Origin: Fratercula arctica
Lineage: Eukaryota > Chordata > Aves > Charadriiformes > Alcidae
Direction: 5' to 3'
Length of the DNA stretch: 64,000 nucleotides
Assembly (NCBI GenBank): GCA_947846985.1
Contig: CANTUZ010000001.1
Span: 37,410,727-37,474,726 of the forward strand
Positions within the stretch are counted from its first letter, which is position 1, and each line of letters starts with the position of its first letter. The notes beneath the pieces are model-generated. The model was not told where the DNA came from. It did no database searches and saw nothing but the letters and a program-made list of their open reading frames with translations. The position numbers were made by a program, and so were the translations under genes. Shown in pieces: positions 9,361 through 21,500 of the stretch.

Positions 9361-11095
9361 AGGAAAATTATAGATTTCTTAAATATCTATTCCTTAAAAA
9401 AAAAAAAAAAAAAAAATTCCCTCACTTGAAATGCTGAATAAGCAGCTGTAAACACCATGGGTTTTTTCTTGTATCCATCCTAGCAAGAAAAACTGGGTCA
9501 GTGCATTATTTCAAACAGTGGCCTTCAGTCATTCTTATTCTTTAACTATAAGCATCCTTCTGGCTATACAGACTCTCCCAATCAATGTTCAGGCACAGGG
9601 ACGGAAACAGCACATGCCAGTAATGGTTTTCATTGTGGATCTGGATAGGATCTCTGTTTTGCCTTGTGGATCTAAGTAACATAAGCAGTGCCATTCCATT
9701 CAGTGCTGCTTTACTTACTAAGAGGCAATAAATGTTCCTGCACTGCCAAAAGCACATACTGGTCCCCTATTCTCCTGTCATTCTCAGTGCACAAATGTTA
9801 ATTCGTCCAGTCACCTTCTACCAAATCAGCTAGTCCCCTTTGGAACAGGATTTGGCGTGGGTTCTGAGAGACTCTTTTGCTCCAGGAGCAGCTTCCAGAA
9901 AGTACAGTGGAACAAGATTTGAATTGCTCCCCACCAAAAAGTCCTCTGGCATTATGCCAGAATGTTTATGCCTTCAAATAATCCCATATTTCATGTGCCA
10001 TGTCATAAGGTATACATAACTTGCATCACTTTCATGTCATAAAATAACATGTTCTGCAAGTTAAAGCATAGCCACTATGCCTCCTACTCACCCATGCATA
10101 CACACACACACACACATACATGTGGAAGTTTTATGCTAGGTTCAAGGAAGCCAAGAATGAGGTGCTTATCGAAAGGGCACACCAGTCTGCTTAAGGAAAG
10201 GTGAGACATGAACAAAGTAGATACATCACTGAGCATCATTTGGCACAGAAGTCAGGAATTGCCCCTTGAGACTAATGGTTTTAATATTGTGGTTGTAGCC
10301 CGTGTCCTGTCTTGGATTTCCTGCTGCCACAACAGGTAAGGATCCCATGGCAGTGGGATTCATGCTCCCTTTTTCTGAAAAGAAGGCTTAGTTTATCAAC
10401 GCAAGCAAAAAATTGTGTGTTAGATGGGAATTAGTTTAATCCACTACTAGTCCAAATTCAAACTACAGTCCTAGCACGAATTGATAAGGGATAAGCAATG
10501 AGAATGAACAAGTTCATGAAAGTGTTATTAATTTTTTTCAGTAAGCAGAGAGACAGATCAGTGTTGGATATTTTTAAAATACCGTCAGGAAGATTATGAC
10601 CCATTAGCAGTCCTCTGAGAACTGAACTTCTCACAGCTTTCCTAATATAGAGCAGAATGTGATAATGCAATCTAGCCCATCACCAACTGCTTCATTCAGA
10701 CAAGTAGCTTTATAAACAGAAGAACTATATGAATCCTGGTCATTAATGAATTTGTGTCTCAATTTTCTTTGAATTTTTTAACTTCTACTACATCTATAGG
10801 GCCTAAACCTGATCTTTGTTAGACTTACTAGACTTCTGCAGGAAAGAAACTTTGATCAAAGAGTGGAATTTCTGACGTTTATCAATGCATAATCTTTGAT
10901 TAACTATTTTCCCATAGATTAGGACAGTTACAGTGCCTCTCTCCTTTATGCTAAAGTCGTAGTCTTGTATAGATTCCCTCAGGGACAGCCTAAGTAGACA
11001 CTCTTGCCTCAACGCAGATGCTTTGTGAGAAAACCTCCTTGTTTTTGGTAAAATCTGCTTAAAACAGGTCAAGAGGTTCATAAATTATTAGGGCA
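9361..11095. other. Noncoding DNA between provirus and CR1
   Basis: I see no gene here. The stretch begins with an A run at 9396-9416 just past the proviral break, includes an (AC)n microsatellite at 10101-10117, and is otherwise anonymous. No proviral 3' LTR can be recognised: neither the U3 GATA duplication nor the TATA-containing stretch recurs. Confidence 0.6.
10101..10117. repeat. (AC)n microsatellite
   Basis: About eight AC units, followed by an imperfect ACATACATG tail. This is a short simple repeat with no sign of function. Confidence 0.85.
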
Positions 11096-12587
11096 GAATA
11101 TAACCGCTTCCCATTATATTTGAAAAGTTGTGGCAGTCTGGTGAAGTTCCCACTGACCGTAAAAGAGGAAACATAACCCCCATTTTCAAAAAGGGAAAAA
11201 AGGAAGACCCGGGAAACTACAGGCTGGTCAGTCTCACATCTGTGCAGCAAGATCATGAAGCAGATCCTCCTAGAAACTATGCTAAGACACATGAAAAATA
11301 AGGAGGTGATTGGTGACAGCCAACATGGCTTCACCAAAGGCAAATGGTGCGTGACAAATTTGGTGGCCTTCGATGATGTTGCCACAGCATTGGTAGATAA
11401 GGGAAGAGCAATTGATGTCATCTACCTGGACTTGTGCAAAGCGTTTGACACTGTCCCGCACAACATCCTGATCTCGAAATTGGAAAAGCATGGATTTGAT
11501 AGATGGACCACTCAGTGGATAAGGAACTGGCTGGATGGCCACACTCAAAGCATTGTGATCAATGGCTCGATGTCCAAGTAGAAACCAGTGACAAGTGGCA
11601 TTCCTCAGGGGTCAGTGCTGGGATCAGTGCTGTTTAACATCTTTGTTGATGACATGGACAGTGGGATTGAGTGCACCCTCAGCAAGTCTGCCGATGACAC
11701 CAAGTTGTGGGGCACAGTCAACATGCTGGAGGGAAGGGATGCCATCCAGAAGGACCTGGACAGGCTTGAGAAGTGGGCCTGTGCGAACCTCATGAAGTTC
11801 AACAAGGCCAAGTGCAAAGTCCTGCACCGGGGTCACAGCAATCCCAGGCACAAATAGAGGTTGGGCAGAGAATGGCTTGAGAGCAGCCCTGAGGAGAAGG
11901 ACTTGTGGGTCTTCATGGGTGAGAAGCTCAACAAGACCCAGCAGTGTGCACTTGCAGCCCAGAAAGCCAACTGCATCCTGGGCTGCATCAAAAAAGCGAG
12001 GCCAGCAGGTCAAGGGAGGTCATTCTCCCCTTCTACTCCACTCTCATAAGACCTCGCCTGGACTATTGTGTCCAGCTCTGGGGCCCTCAACATAAGAAGG
12101 ACATGGACCTGCTGGAACAGGTCCAGAGGAGGACCACATAGAGGATCAGAGGGCTGGAGCACTTCTCCTGTGAAGACAGGCTCAGAGAGTTGGGGTTGTT
12201 CAGCCTGGAGAAGAGCAGGCTCCAGGGAGACCTTATAGCAGCCTTCCAGTACCTAAAGGAGGCCTACAGGAGAGATGAGGAGGGACTCTTTAAGAGGGGG
12301 TGTAGTGACAGGATGAGGGGTAATGGTTTTAAACTGAAAGAGGGTAAATTTAGATTAGATATTAGGAAGAAACTCTTTCCTGTGAGGGTGGTGAGACACT
12401 GGAACAGGTTTCCCACAGAGGTTCTGGATGCCACTTCCCTGGAAGTGTTCAAGACCAGGCTGGATGGGGCTTTGAGTAACCTGATCTAGTGGGAGGTGTC
12501 CCTTCACATGTCAGGGTGGTTGGAACTAGATGATCTTTAAAATCCCTCCCAATGGAAACCATTCTATGTTTCTACGATATGATCTCT
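11096..12587 (+). mobile_element. CR1 LINE, 5'-truncated, plus strand
   Basis: The element holds the C-terminal half of the CR1 reverse-transcriptase protein and the CR1 3' untranslated end. Similarity can be followed back to about 11104, so the copy is 5'-truncated, as most CR1 insertions are. The 3' end shows the avian CR1 signature (GGTTGGAACTAGATGATC near 12520-12540, then a degraded ATTCTATG-type repeat near 12562). CR1 inserts by target-primed reverse transcription and has no poly(A) tail, and none is present. The coding part has two frameshifts and three stops, so the copy is dead. The body is GC-richer than the flanks. Confidence 0.93.
11104..12489 (+). pseudogene. CR1 ORF2 reverse transcriptase fragment, broken
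   Basis: The frame begins in one phase at 11104, shifts by one base near 11235, runs to TAG at 11579-11581, reads on in the same frame to TAG at 11855-11857, then shifts again near 11998 and continues to the natural end at 12489, with one further TAG near 12139-12141. The first polymerase Asp lies in YLDLCKAFD (codon 11429-11431). The second motif reads SADD (11687-11698), where the family usually has an aromatic residue before ADD. The PQGSVLG segment (about 11604-11624) and the C-terminal Trp-containing region (about 12392-12410) are well kept. The endonuclease domain is missing. Confidence 0.92.
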
Positions 12588-15500
12588 TTGTCCTATCTCT
12601 TCATTCCTCTCCCCTCACTCATGTAAGGTGCTGGATCCCACTGGATTCAATTAGGAAATATGGCAAAAAATAACGATTCTTGTCATTCTTCTCTATCTCA
12701 TGAACATAAGAAAGCATGCTAAAGACTTCATCCAAGAAAAATAAAAGTATGGACAGCAGTTATGGAATGCTTGTGTTAGACAATACCTCAAGAAAATAGT
12801 AAATGTCTTAACTATGCTCTCCAAGATAACATGTAAGTGTTGATCCAGCCCATTATAAGACCATGAAATGGTGTTTGTACATATATACACACAAAAATGA
12901 ATTATCTTAGGGGACACTGTAAACATGATTGGATGCTCAGACTTAAACATGAGAATCCAGTGACTTTAAAGCTCTCTGTCCAGTTCCCCAGTTCACAGAG
13001 GAACTTGGAGATGAAAACATAACCTTGAAAAAGGAGATCAGATACTACATTGGAAAAAAGCCTGAGAAGGATTAAATCAACCTCTCTAAAGCACTTCAGC
13101 TGAGATGCTAAAATGGATTAGCAGAGATCAGCAACCAACGTGTTTTGAGCTGTATCCTACCTACACTGCTTTAGCTTCATCTTATATGCCAGTCACTGGT
13201 CTTTAAATCCATGTTTTGCCTTCTAAGAACTATCCCAGCTCAGAAGTTAGAACAATGAATAAACCCACTGTTTTAATTATACCTAAACTAGCAACAAAAA
13301 TGTATGAAGTTAATCAACTCATGGCTCCCTCTGCTATAACCACTTTCACCTGTGGGCAATCTTCTCCAAGGCTGTGAAATCCCATGCACTGTTATGATAG
13401 TGTATAAGTGAGACTTATTTGTCACATTGTGTCCATTGCTTCAACTCATTGCAGACAAGAGTGCTTTGCACTCCTCCATTCACATCATTTGTTCAGTGTC
13501 CACAACCTATGATGTTTCTGCCTTTCAGAGACTTTATGAATCTCCAGATGAACATTTTCTTTCACACTGAGTGGTTGCTGACTCACAGTGTTTTGCTTTC
13601 CTTTTCATTCCTTATTATATATGTTCTTTTTCCCTCTCTGTGTCAGTAGTATAAAATTCGCTATATTTTATTTTTTCATATTATGTTCATGATTTCTTCT
13701 CTGCCTAGCTGGCATTCTTTGTACCTTTCATTGTCCATTCTCAGTACTATCAGATACCTGAAGAGTTCTTAGAGTGTACTTTCCAACATTTTCTTTGTAA
13801 AGGAGCTTTCCAACTCCTTTCTTGTCTTCTATCTGAGAGTTATCAATCTGTTCAATTCTACTGAGAGACAGGGCAGAACAAAGGTGAAGGGTTTAGTCAA
13901 ACTGACAGGGTACTGACTACCTGGAACCTTTGCTCAGTTGTTTTTTTTTTTTTTAATCGATTCAGAAGTGTTGGGTTCTGTCCGCACAGGGAAAAAGAAA
14001 GGTTATCAAGCTGAGATGAAGGAAACTCTTTGCTCTCAGACCATAAAAATGTATTAAACGTGTGTTAAATAAATTCATCTAATGAGGTGCTTACTCCCTT
14101 GGACTCTCCCTTCAGACTTCATAAACAGAAGTGTGTAATCTTACCCAGAAGCGCGTAAACTTACCCAGCTTTGGAAAAGTGAGATTAAAAAAGCTGAGAC
14201 CTCAGTAAGAGGACCTCAGAGCAAGAGAAGACAGAGAGAGAAAGACTTAATACAATTCACATAGTGCTAAACTTTTTGCAAACTGAAAATCAAATAATGA
14301 GATTTAGGGGTACTGATACAATAATCAAGAGTACGTGTGGAAAAAATTATAATTTTTTTTAAGACAGAACAAAATATAAGTGTTTTATCTAGAGTCTTTG
14401 ACAATCAAAATTCACATTAAGTGACATGGCACCTGTCTTTCCTTCCTGTCCGTTTGTATGACTTTTCCTTTATCTCCTGAGCACCGCTGTACTTAGCACT
14501 AAAGGCATTACCAAACTATAACCCACCACATCTCTGTGAGGGGCAGCAAAGTACTATTCCAGATGCAGAGAAGCCGAGAGGTAAGACAGAGTACTTACCA
14601 CAGTCTTCCTGGTGCTTTAAGTTGGTGATAGATACACCTTTCTTCCCTCTTCCTCTTGAATGATCCTAGTCAACATCACCATGTTATTTGATTTCTTTAA
14701 GACTGGGGACCAAGCTCAGGGCAGTTAAGGTGACATAAACCGAGAAAAAATAAAGACAGAGTTAGGCAGTCATATTATAGTAATGTGTAAACATACTGTG
14801 ATAAGTACTCATATTCTGAATAGAAGCTGTCTACAATTTAAGCACAAATGTGTGCATTATATAGATGTATCTAATCTGCGTTTACACTTCCTACCTTCAG
14901 TATTAATGTTTAGCTGTGGCCATACAGTTCAAGGGACATCCAGCTACTTGTTCCGTGTACTGTCTGTGTTCTGCCTCCCTTCGCTGAGCTCTGCATTGCC
15001 ACAGTTATCCCACTGGCAGCACGGGTGAGAGCTAGGCTGCAAAAAGGCTGATCTTGTCTCTATGAGTTGCTGTCACACTAGTGATCACATCCTGTAATCT
15101 TATTATCTTTGCCATCTCGGCAGTGACTCCAACAGCTCAGAACTGTTACACTGGTTCCCTTCTAAGTAAAATCTCCCCCGTGCCTACAGAAATAGCAGGA
15201 AGGAGGGATTCTAGCTCACAGCATTCAATTTTTGTTAACAAAAAAAAAAAAAAAAAGGATCAAAATTGTCATGATTAATGTAACAAACCTCTACATTCTT
15301 AAAATTTCAGTCAATGGAAAAATAAATTAAATTGAAATTAAATCAAGATAATCAAAATCAGGCCCAAATTATTTCAGCATTAAAATAACAAGCATGGAAT
15401 CCCACTCAAACATCAGTATTCTGAGTCTACTACCTCTACGATTGTATTTATTAGAGAAAAATGGTTCATATTGATGCAAAGCAAAGGAGGCAGGCAATAA

Positions 15501-16029
15501 GGTAATGAACGTCATCACACCTCACTTTCTTGTAAAACGCAAAGGAAGAATTTGACACCTCATGCTGGAACACCCAAAACCCATGACCTGTAACAGAGTT
15601 GGAAAATTCACTGGTTTTGAATGACGTGAGAGCTGAAAATTCAAATCCAATTCATTCCCTGTGTCTCAGTGACCAATAGAGAGTCTGGAGAAGACCCCTG
15701 TGTGCTCATAGTTTGCATTTTGGAATAATTGCTTTAGTCATTCTATCCAAAACCAAGTAGACAGAAGCAAAAGGCAAGCAAAGGGCAGATGGAAAAGGCA
15801 TTCATGGTAACTTCTGCCTTTACACAAAACAAGTTAAAAAATGTGAGACTGGTTATGTGCCCTTTTTGGCATGGTAGAGTATGTACTGGTATCTTTTGCC
15901 TTTCCACAAGTTCACAGACTGCTTGCAGTGGGGAAATGAATTTTATGCTCTGATTATTGAAGTTGTTCATGTTTGAAAAAATAATAAAAATCATGGTTCA
16001 TTGAACTATAAAGTGGGAGTAATACACTT
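12588..16029. other. Noncoding DNA, nothing recognised
   Basis: There is no convincing coding region. Content is AT-rich unique sequence, a T run at 13941-13954, a GA-rich patch around 14215-14245, and an A run at 15240-15256. The open frames here are short and show no family motif. Confidence 0.55.
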
Positions 16030-16095
16030 CAGCCCTTTATTAGTGCACTAAGCTAGGAGGAGAGTCACAGGTTCTAATCCTTGCTCCCCAGACTG
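16030..16095 (+). repeat. Probable MIR-type ancient SINE fragment
   Basis: The stretch containing TTAGTGCACTAAGCTAGG and, about 20 bases later, GGTTCTAATCC resembles the tRNA-derived head of MIR/CORE-SINEs: an A-box-like part, then the GGTTCNAATCC B box at 16070-16080. This SINE class is old and shared across amniotes, so a short diverged copy is expected. The call is by eye; the core and tail are not clearly seen downstream. Confidence 0.5.
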
Positions 16096-17286
16096 GGTCT
16101 GTGTTTTAACCTATGTGCACTTAATGTAGAAGGCACAACTGTAGCCAGTGTTGGGATTCCTAGCATTCATTCTGGGAGTATGAAATCTCTAAAAAAATTC
16201 CCTTGTTATAAGGAGGCTTCTGAATTACAAGGGAACTCACAACAAGGCTTAAGTTCTGTTCTTATTGTGCCATTTAACTGGGTGAAGACAAACAAGGAAA
16301 GAATAAAAAACCTACAAGAATCTAATTCATGGGACTAAATTCTTAAACAGAATAAAAACAATTTATTTCAGACAGATAACTGATTCATCATTTTCAATAC
16401 TGAATGTTAAATGCTTCACCCGCCTCCTTTGGGGTTTTGTCCTGGCGGTTATGTCATTGCTTATAATTAGACATTAGAAAGAGCTGTCTACGACTCCTAG
16501 GTCAGATTCTGAATCCCTACCTCACTTGTCAGACCAATACATTTATTTTTAAGAAATGAACTGGAAAATTTCTGCTCGTAGTTCTTTGGGTCTCGTTCTC
16601 TCTCAGAATTTGAATTTGTCTGAAAAAGGTTGACACAATCATGAATAATTCCCACTGGGAGAACTACAGACACTCATTATGGTTTTCTATTCTGAGAATA
16701 CTTCCTTTTTCTTTTTATTGTTAAAAAAATGTACTTTTTTGTCCTGAGAAATGCTAATTTGATTGGTGTATTCAAGAAAGGGTCACTGATAATTGCTCAT
16801 AGACGCTCCATCTCTCACAAATGAGTGTTACCTGAGAGATTTTTATGTTATGGAAATATGCAGTATTACATTGAATCTTATTCGTGATTGGATATTGCCA
16901 ACTGCTATGAAAATTCTTTTTAAATTTTTGTTGAAATAATATCCCAGAGGTTACAGTTTTCTTGGTACAGTGGTAATGAATTTTGACAGATTTGTGGTTC
17001 CAAAGGACTGTATTTCCCTTTTTGATGAAGGGAGACTCTAAGGGTTAAGCATGAGGGGCTCAGAAACCAGTCCGTCCCAAAGAATGATGGGGAGTGGTGG
17101 AAACAGTATCTTATCCTTTAACACATGAGAAACTCAGTGTGGCCAGAGCAACATGACTGCTTTCTGTTCATACAGTCTTTCCTATCAGTGGGCACTGTTT
17201 CAAATCGGTGTTCATCTTGAGATGCACTTGTTGCACAGGAAAAAACTAGCTACTGACAGTTTAGGTAACAGCCAAAGGACACAGAA
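16096..17286. other. Noncoding DNA, nothing recognised
   Basis: An 85-codon open frame at 16081-16338 overlaps the MIR-like fragment and has no recognisable motif. The rest is AT-rich unique-looking DNA with no evident repeat or gene. Confidence 0.5.
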
Positions 17287-17745
17287 ATGAGAAGAATAAT
17301 CAAATATGTTATTTTTCTAATGCCAGTGATTGCAGAATGCTTCAACAGTACAGAAGAGTTGGAGTTAACTTTATGGAAAGCTTCAGAAAATGCAGTCAAT
17401 CTAACAGGAACTGATACATTCATCTACTCTGGCTACATTTGTACTAGTAAATTAAACATGATCAGGAATATTCTCTGGCATTGAGGGCAACTGGCGTGAA
17501 GTAGTCCACAAGCACATCATTAAACTTGCCAATTCCCCAAAATAGGGTATCCATATCCAAACTGCATATTGGAGTTTGGGTCCCTGGCTCATGACTCCCC
17601 CTATCTAAAAACTGTCAGCACAGGCCAAAACTGTACCGAGACCCCTTCAATAATTCAGCAGTACAGTCAAGTTTCTATACTCAGAAATATTTTCCTGGAA
17701 TGGATTAATTTACTTGTATAGATGTCCCCCAACTGGAAAAGTGGT
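17287..17745 (+). pseudogene. Speculative retroviral env-like scrap
   Basis: A 65-codon frame at 17287-17484 starts with a basic N-terminus and a hydrophobic stretch (residues 7-16), like a signal peptide. Two N-glycosylation sequons follow, at residues 20-22 (NST) and 38-40 (NLT). After the stop, another frame near 17687-17741 gives IFSWNGLIYLYRCPPTGK, whose Trp/Cys/Pro spacing recalls surface subunits of some avian endogenous retroviruses. No transmembrane subunit, pol or LTR is seen next to it. The frame may equally be a chance open stretch. If real it is an isolated, heavily decayed fragment unrelated to the ERVL-like copy, since ERVL lacks env. Confidence 0.25.
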
Positions 17746-18535
17746 CTTGGTGGCAGAAACAACAAGCTGATTTTTATTTTTTTTCCTGCTTTCTGCCACT
17801 CTTCAGATAATTTCTGGACTAGGCTTAACACAGCATTCACTTCTCCTTCCTGTTAATGCCATCTAGGTAGTCAGTTCCTGGGCTAACAGTTCCTGGCAAC
17901 AGTCCCCTGTAAGACTCTCATGCAGCCCAGTATGGTCTAAGTTATGATTCACCGAGGCAGCTTCAACCATCTAAAAGTAAATTTCTACTAAGCAAAAGTC
18001 TTCATTGAAGCTCCTAAACCCATATAGTCTACAGATAGAAATAAGCACTTTGAGTGTACAACTCATTCCACTGAAAGGAAGACATCTAAAGTCAGTCAAG
18101 CAGTAATGTGTCCTAGAAGTAGTGATGGGCTTAAAGATAGATGTCTGTGATGTAGATATATAAAATTAAAAGTGAGATCAGTCCCACTTGCATTATTTCT
18201 GTAGCAGAGGCATTGCTGGGGAGAATGGGTAACAGCTTGTGACATCCATCTACCTGCCACCACAGCTGGCGTGCAGAAGCTTTAACCAAACTCAGAATTA
18301 GGATTTGAAAAAGCAAAAAACATTACCAGCAACAAAGTAATCAAAGACAGGCAATAAAGCAGGGGTTGTCACTTTGCAGGCCACTAGATATAAAGAATGA
18401 CACCAGTTTATACCCATTGATGCTGACCTACCTGTAGGTACCCTGTAGTGCTGGGTATGACATTCCAACTTTCTACTACTTGTAGAATCACACTGCTAAC
18501 AACAACAAAACCAGCAAATCAAAACCAATGGATTT

Positions 18536-18539
<4 letters not shown>

Positions 18540-18566
<27 letters not shown>
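18540..18566. repeat. Poly(T) run, 27 bases
   Basis: An uninterrupted run of 27 T on the plus strand. No retroposed sequence is recognised on either side, so it is listed as a homopolymer rather than the tail of a retrocopy. Confidence 0.9.
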
Positions 18567-21500
18567 CTGAAACATCTCTGATGCTTCTTGGTTTATTTTG
18601 CATGGGCTTTCTTCAAGTAGAACCATGGATTAACAATCCTCCATTGTCTCCGAAAATCTATTGATTTAATAACTGGCTATGGAAAGGATAATACCATTTA
18701 AGGGATTTACTTCTTTGTCAAAATGACTAACTTCTCTACAAATAACAAGATAACAAAAAAGACTTCAGGAGGCTGTATTGGCATCATGATAGTAGCTATT
18801 ATATGCTATCCTACTTTCAGTATGTAATTACTCAGAAAGAGAGCAGAGCCATGTTCCACTGATGTATAGTAGCAGAAGAGCAAAGAGATGTGCGATGATA
18901 CCATAAACCATGAGGTTAAACTAGTCCACCGATTCCTTCCTAACTGCAAGTGGGACAGCCCAAAGCAGTAACATCATGTCATTCAAACCTCAATTATTCA
19001 CATTTTCACTCTAAAAATATCACCTGCTTTAGCTTCTTGTAGGAAACAATCATTTTTCATTATACAACAAAGAGCAAATGTGATTCACCGTATGCCATCA
19101 GTAATTTGAAACACCTTTATAAACTTAATAGAAATAATAGGAATAGAGTGATTACAGTTTTCAGTAGTGCAAACCAATTGTTTCAGGAAAGTGAGCTTAC
19201 CTGGAATTGATGAACTGGCAAGCTTATTCCTTAAAATAATTAATGATAGATCTCAAATTAAATGCATCAGCCATGAAAACCTTAAGTCATTCACCGCTGG
19301 GTGCATCATACATCACGTGTCAGCAGAGGGAAAGAGCGATCTTTTATTACAGAAGTGCTGCAAATATCCTTCCCTTTCACTGGTATGAGACAGTGCTGCT
19401 GTCTTCTATCTCCATTTCTTCCTCACTTAGTGATCTTGCAAAGTACATTAGGAGGAGGGCATCACTGGAGCCATCTCAACCAACTGCTTGTCCACTGTTG
19501 GTTACCATGGCTACTAGGCTGTTATGTAATGTGACACAAAGACACTAACTAGACCTTTCCTCTAAAGAAAGTGGCAGCCTTGGCTGCATTTATGCAGTGG
19601 CCAGTCTTTTCAGTCTGTTACGCATGCTCTGAGAATGCACCCTGTATTTCATCCCTCAGGATGCTAGAAGGAAGAATATAAGGAGAATTGTCTATGTTAT
19701 TCTACTGATTATGAAGAGAATTCATCATAGTTAGTTAAGAAGTTGACTCTGCACTATAGATGACTAAAGCTAATTGAAACCAAACTCTCTTAATTTTCTA
19801 AATCCCATTCAGGTGGTACTGTGCTGATCAGCCAGATCAAGGTGCTCTTAGGCACACACAAAGGCACTGACGCAGTGTCTGCTCAGTGTCAAAGATAATA
19901 AAACTTTGTATAAATAAAGTTTACATGTTGCAAGGCTCAGGGAACTGCTGACCATGACTTTCCAGGTCCTGGTTTCTGGTATCTACTTTCTGCCTAAGTC
20001 ACACTGAATGAATCAGTCACTGACTTTTCTTCCAGATCTAGAATGCCATGACTGCCCTGTCATACTCGAAATCCTAAGAGAGATTCTTCAAAAGATAGAT
20101 GGAAATGTTCTAATCTTCTCTGTGGACTACAAATGTTAAAGTAACTTCAAATCAATCACGACACAACTGAAGGTAATACAGTGCTGAATAAATGAGGGGA
20201 ACAGTACAGCACCTGATCACTGAGCCTTCAGCTAACAAGAATAACAGGACAATATGCTTTATCCCTGTCACAAACCTCTGTAAAAGAGAAAAGGATCTGA
20301 CACATACTTATTAGATTTTTACTGCAAACCAGAGGAGAATTGGAAGTAAGGGTCCTAATCCAAGTGCCAAATATAATCCTACATTACACTGTAACTCAAA
20401 TCCCCATTCTATATATATTGCACAAGACTGTCTGCTGGAAAAACAGCTTGTGTAGCAGAGGAAAGAGGTAGTGACAGGCTCAAGGTAATGCTATTTAGCA
20501 TAATCTCACCGTTTCTCTACCATTACTTAATGTCCACAAAGAAGTAATTTTAAACCTAACCTGTCTGCTTCTGTTAATTTAATTTTAACAACAAAAGCTC
20601 AGGATCCTTTGTCATAAGTTTATAAAACTATACTCAGACTGGCACTTAAAAAGAAGATGGAGTGTGAAGCACATATCTTTGAATCTCTTTTCTTTACCTG
20701 AGAACTGGAATACTGGCAAAGAGGTAGTTCCCCCAGGAAAGCCAGTCAATTTTCAGACCTAGTATTTCAATGAGCACTTTTTCCCCATCATGCTGGACAT
20801 GCTTGCTTGACCATGCTGAGTATTCTTTCCTGTTATTGTGTATTTTTAATGTACTTCCAAGGAATTCATTAATTTCTTCTTTTTTTGTCACAAAAAGTTG
20901 ACATTGTGCAGCTAGTTAGAAAATGTCATATATCTATCCATTGCCTGCTAATTTACAGAAGAACAAAAGATGAAGGTATATCACAAAACCCCTGCAGATA
21001 CTTACAATCAGGTAAGACCTCCTCTAAGTATTTTTTATTCCAGCAGGTTGTGCCTCTCTTTCCTGAGTTAACAGAACAAAGAAGGGTTATTTTTTTTTTA
21101 AATTTTATTATAAATGGCAAAGCCCAATCCACAAATGGATAAGAGTTAAGCTGGCTGGAGTTCTAGAAATGAGATATGATTCTTGCTTTTGATGAGTCAT
21201 GATTTTCAATGGAACAGGGTGGCTGTAGGTGGAATGGACTAGTTCTTGAACTTATCCTATAGGCCTTTTAATTTATGGCTTACATCCTTTTTTCACACCT
21301 GGAAAAAAATGCTCTGACCTCTAAAAAGCACATTTTCAGTACATCCCATAAAACAGCAGGAAAGAATGCAGATTGAGAATGCAGTTCCAGCACCTTGCTC
21401 TTTAAAAAGCTTTTAAAGCCTGTCTTGTTCATTCATCTTTTAACAAAGATGAATGCATGCGACAGTATGTATCCTAGTCTGTCTGGTAAGGTAAGAATAA

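Noticed and set aside
9396..9416. A run after the provirus as the tail of a retroposed viral RNA
   Set aside because: The copy begins with U3 sequence upstream of the TATA box, which a transcript would not contain, so the provirus is a DNA insertion and the A run is probably unrelated.
11624..12013. 129-codon open frame antisense to CR1
   Set aside because: It is a shadow of the CR1 reverse-transcriptase frame on the opposite strand.
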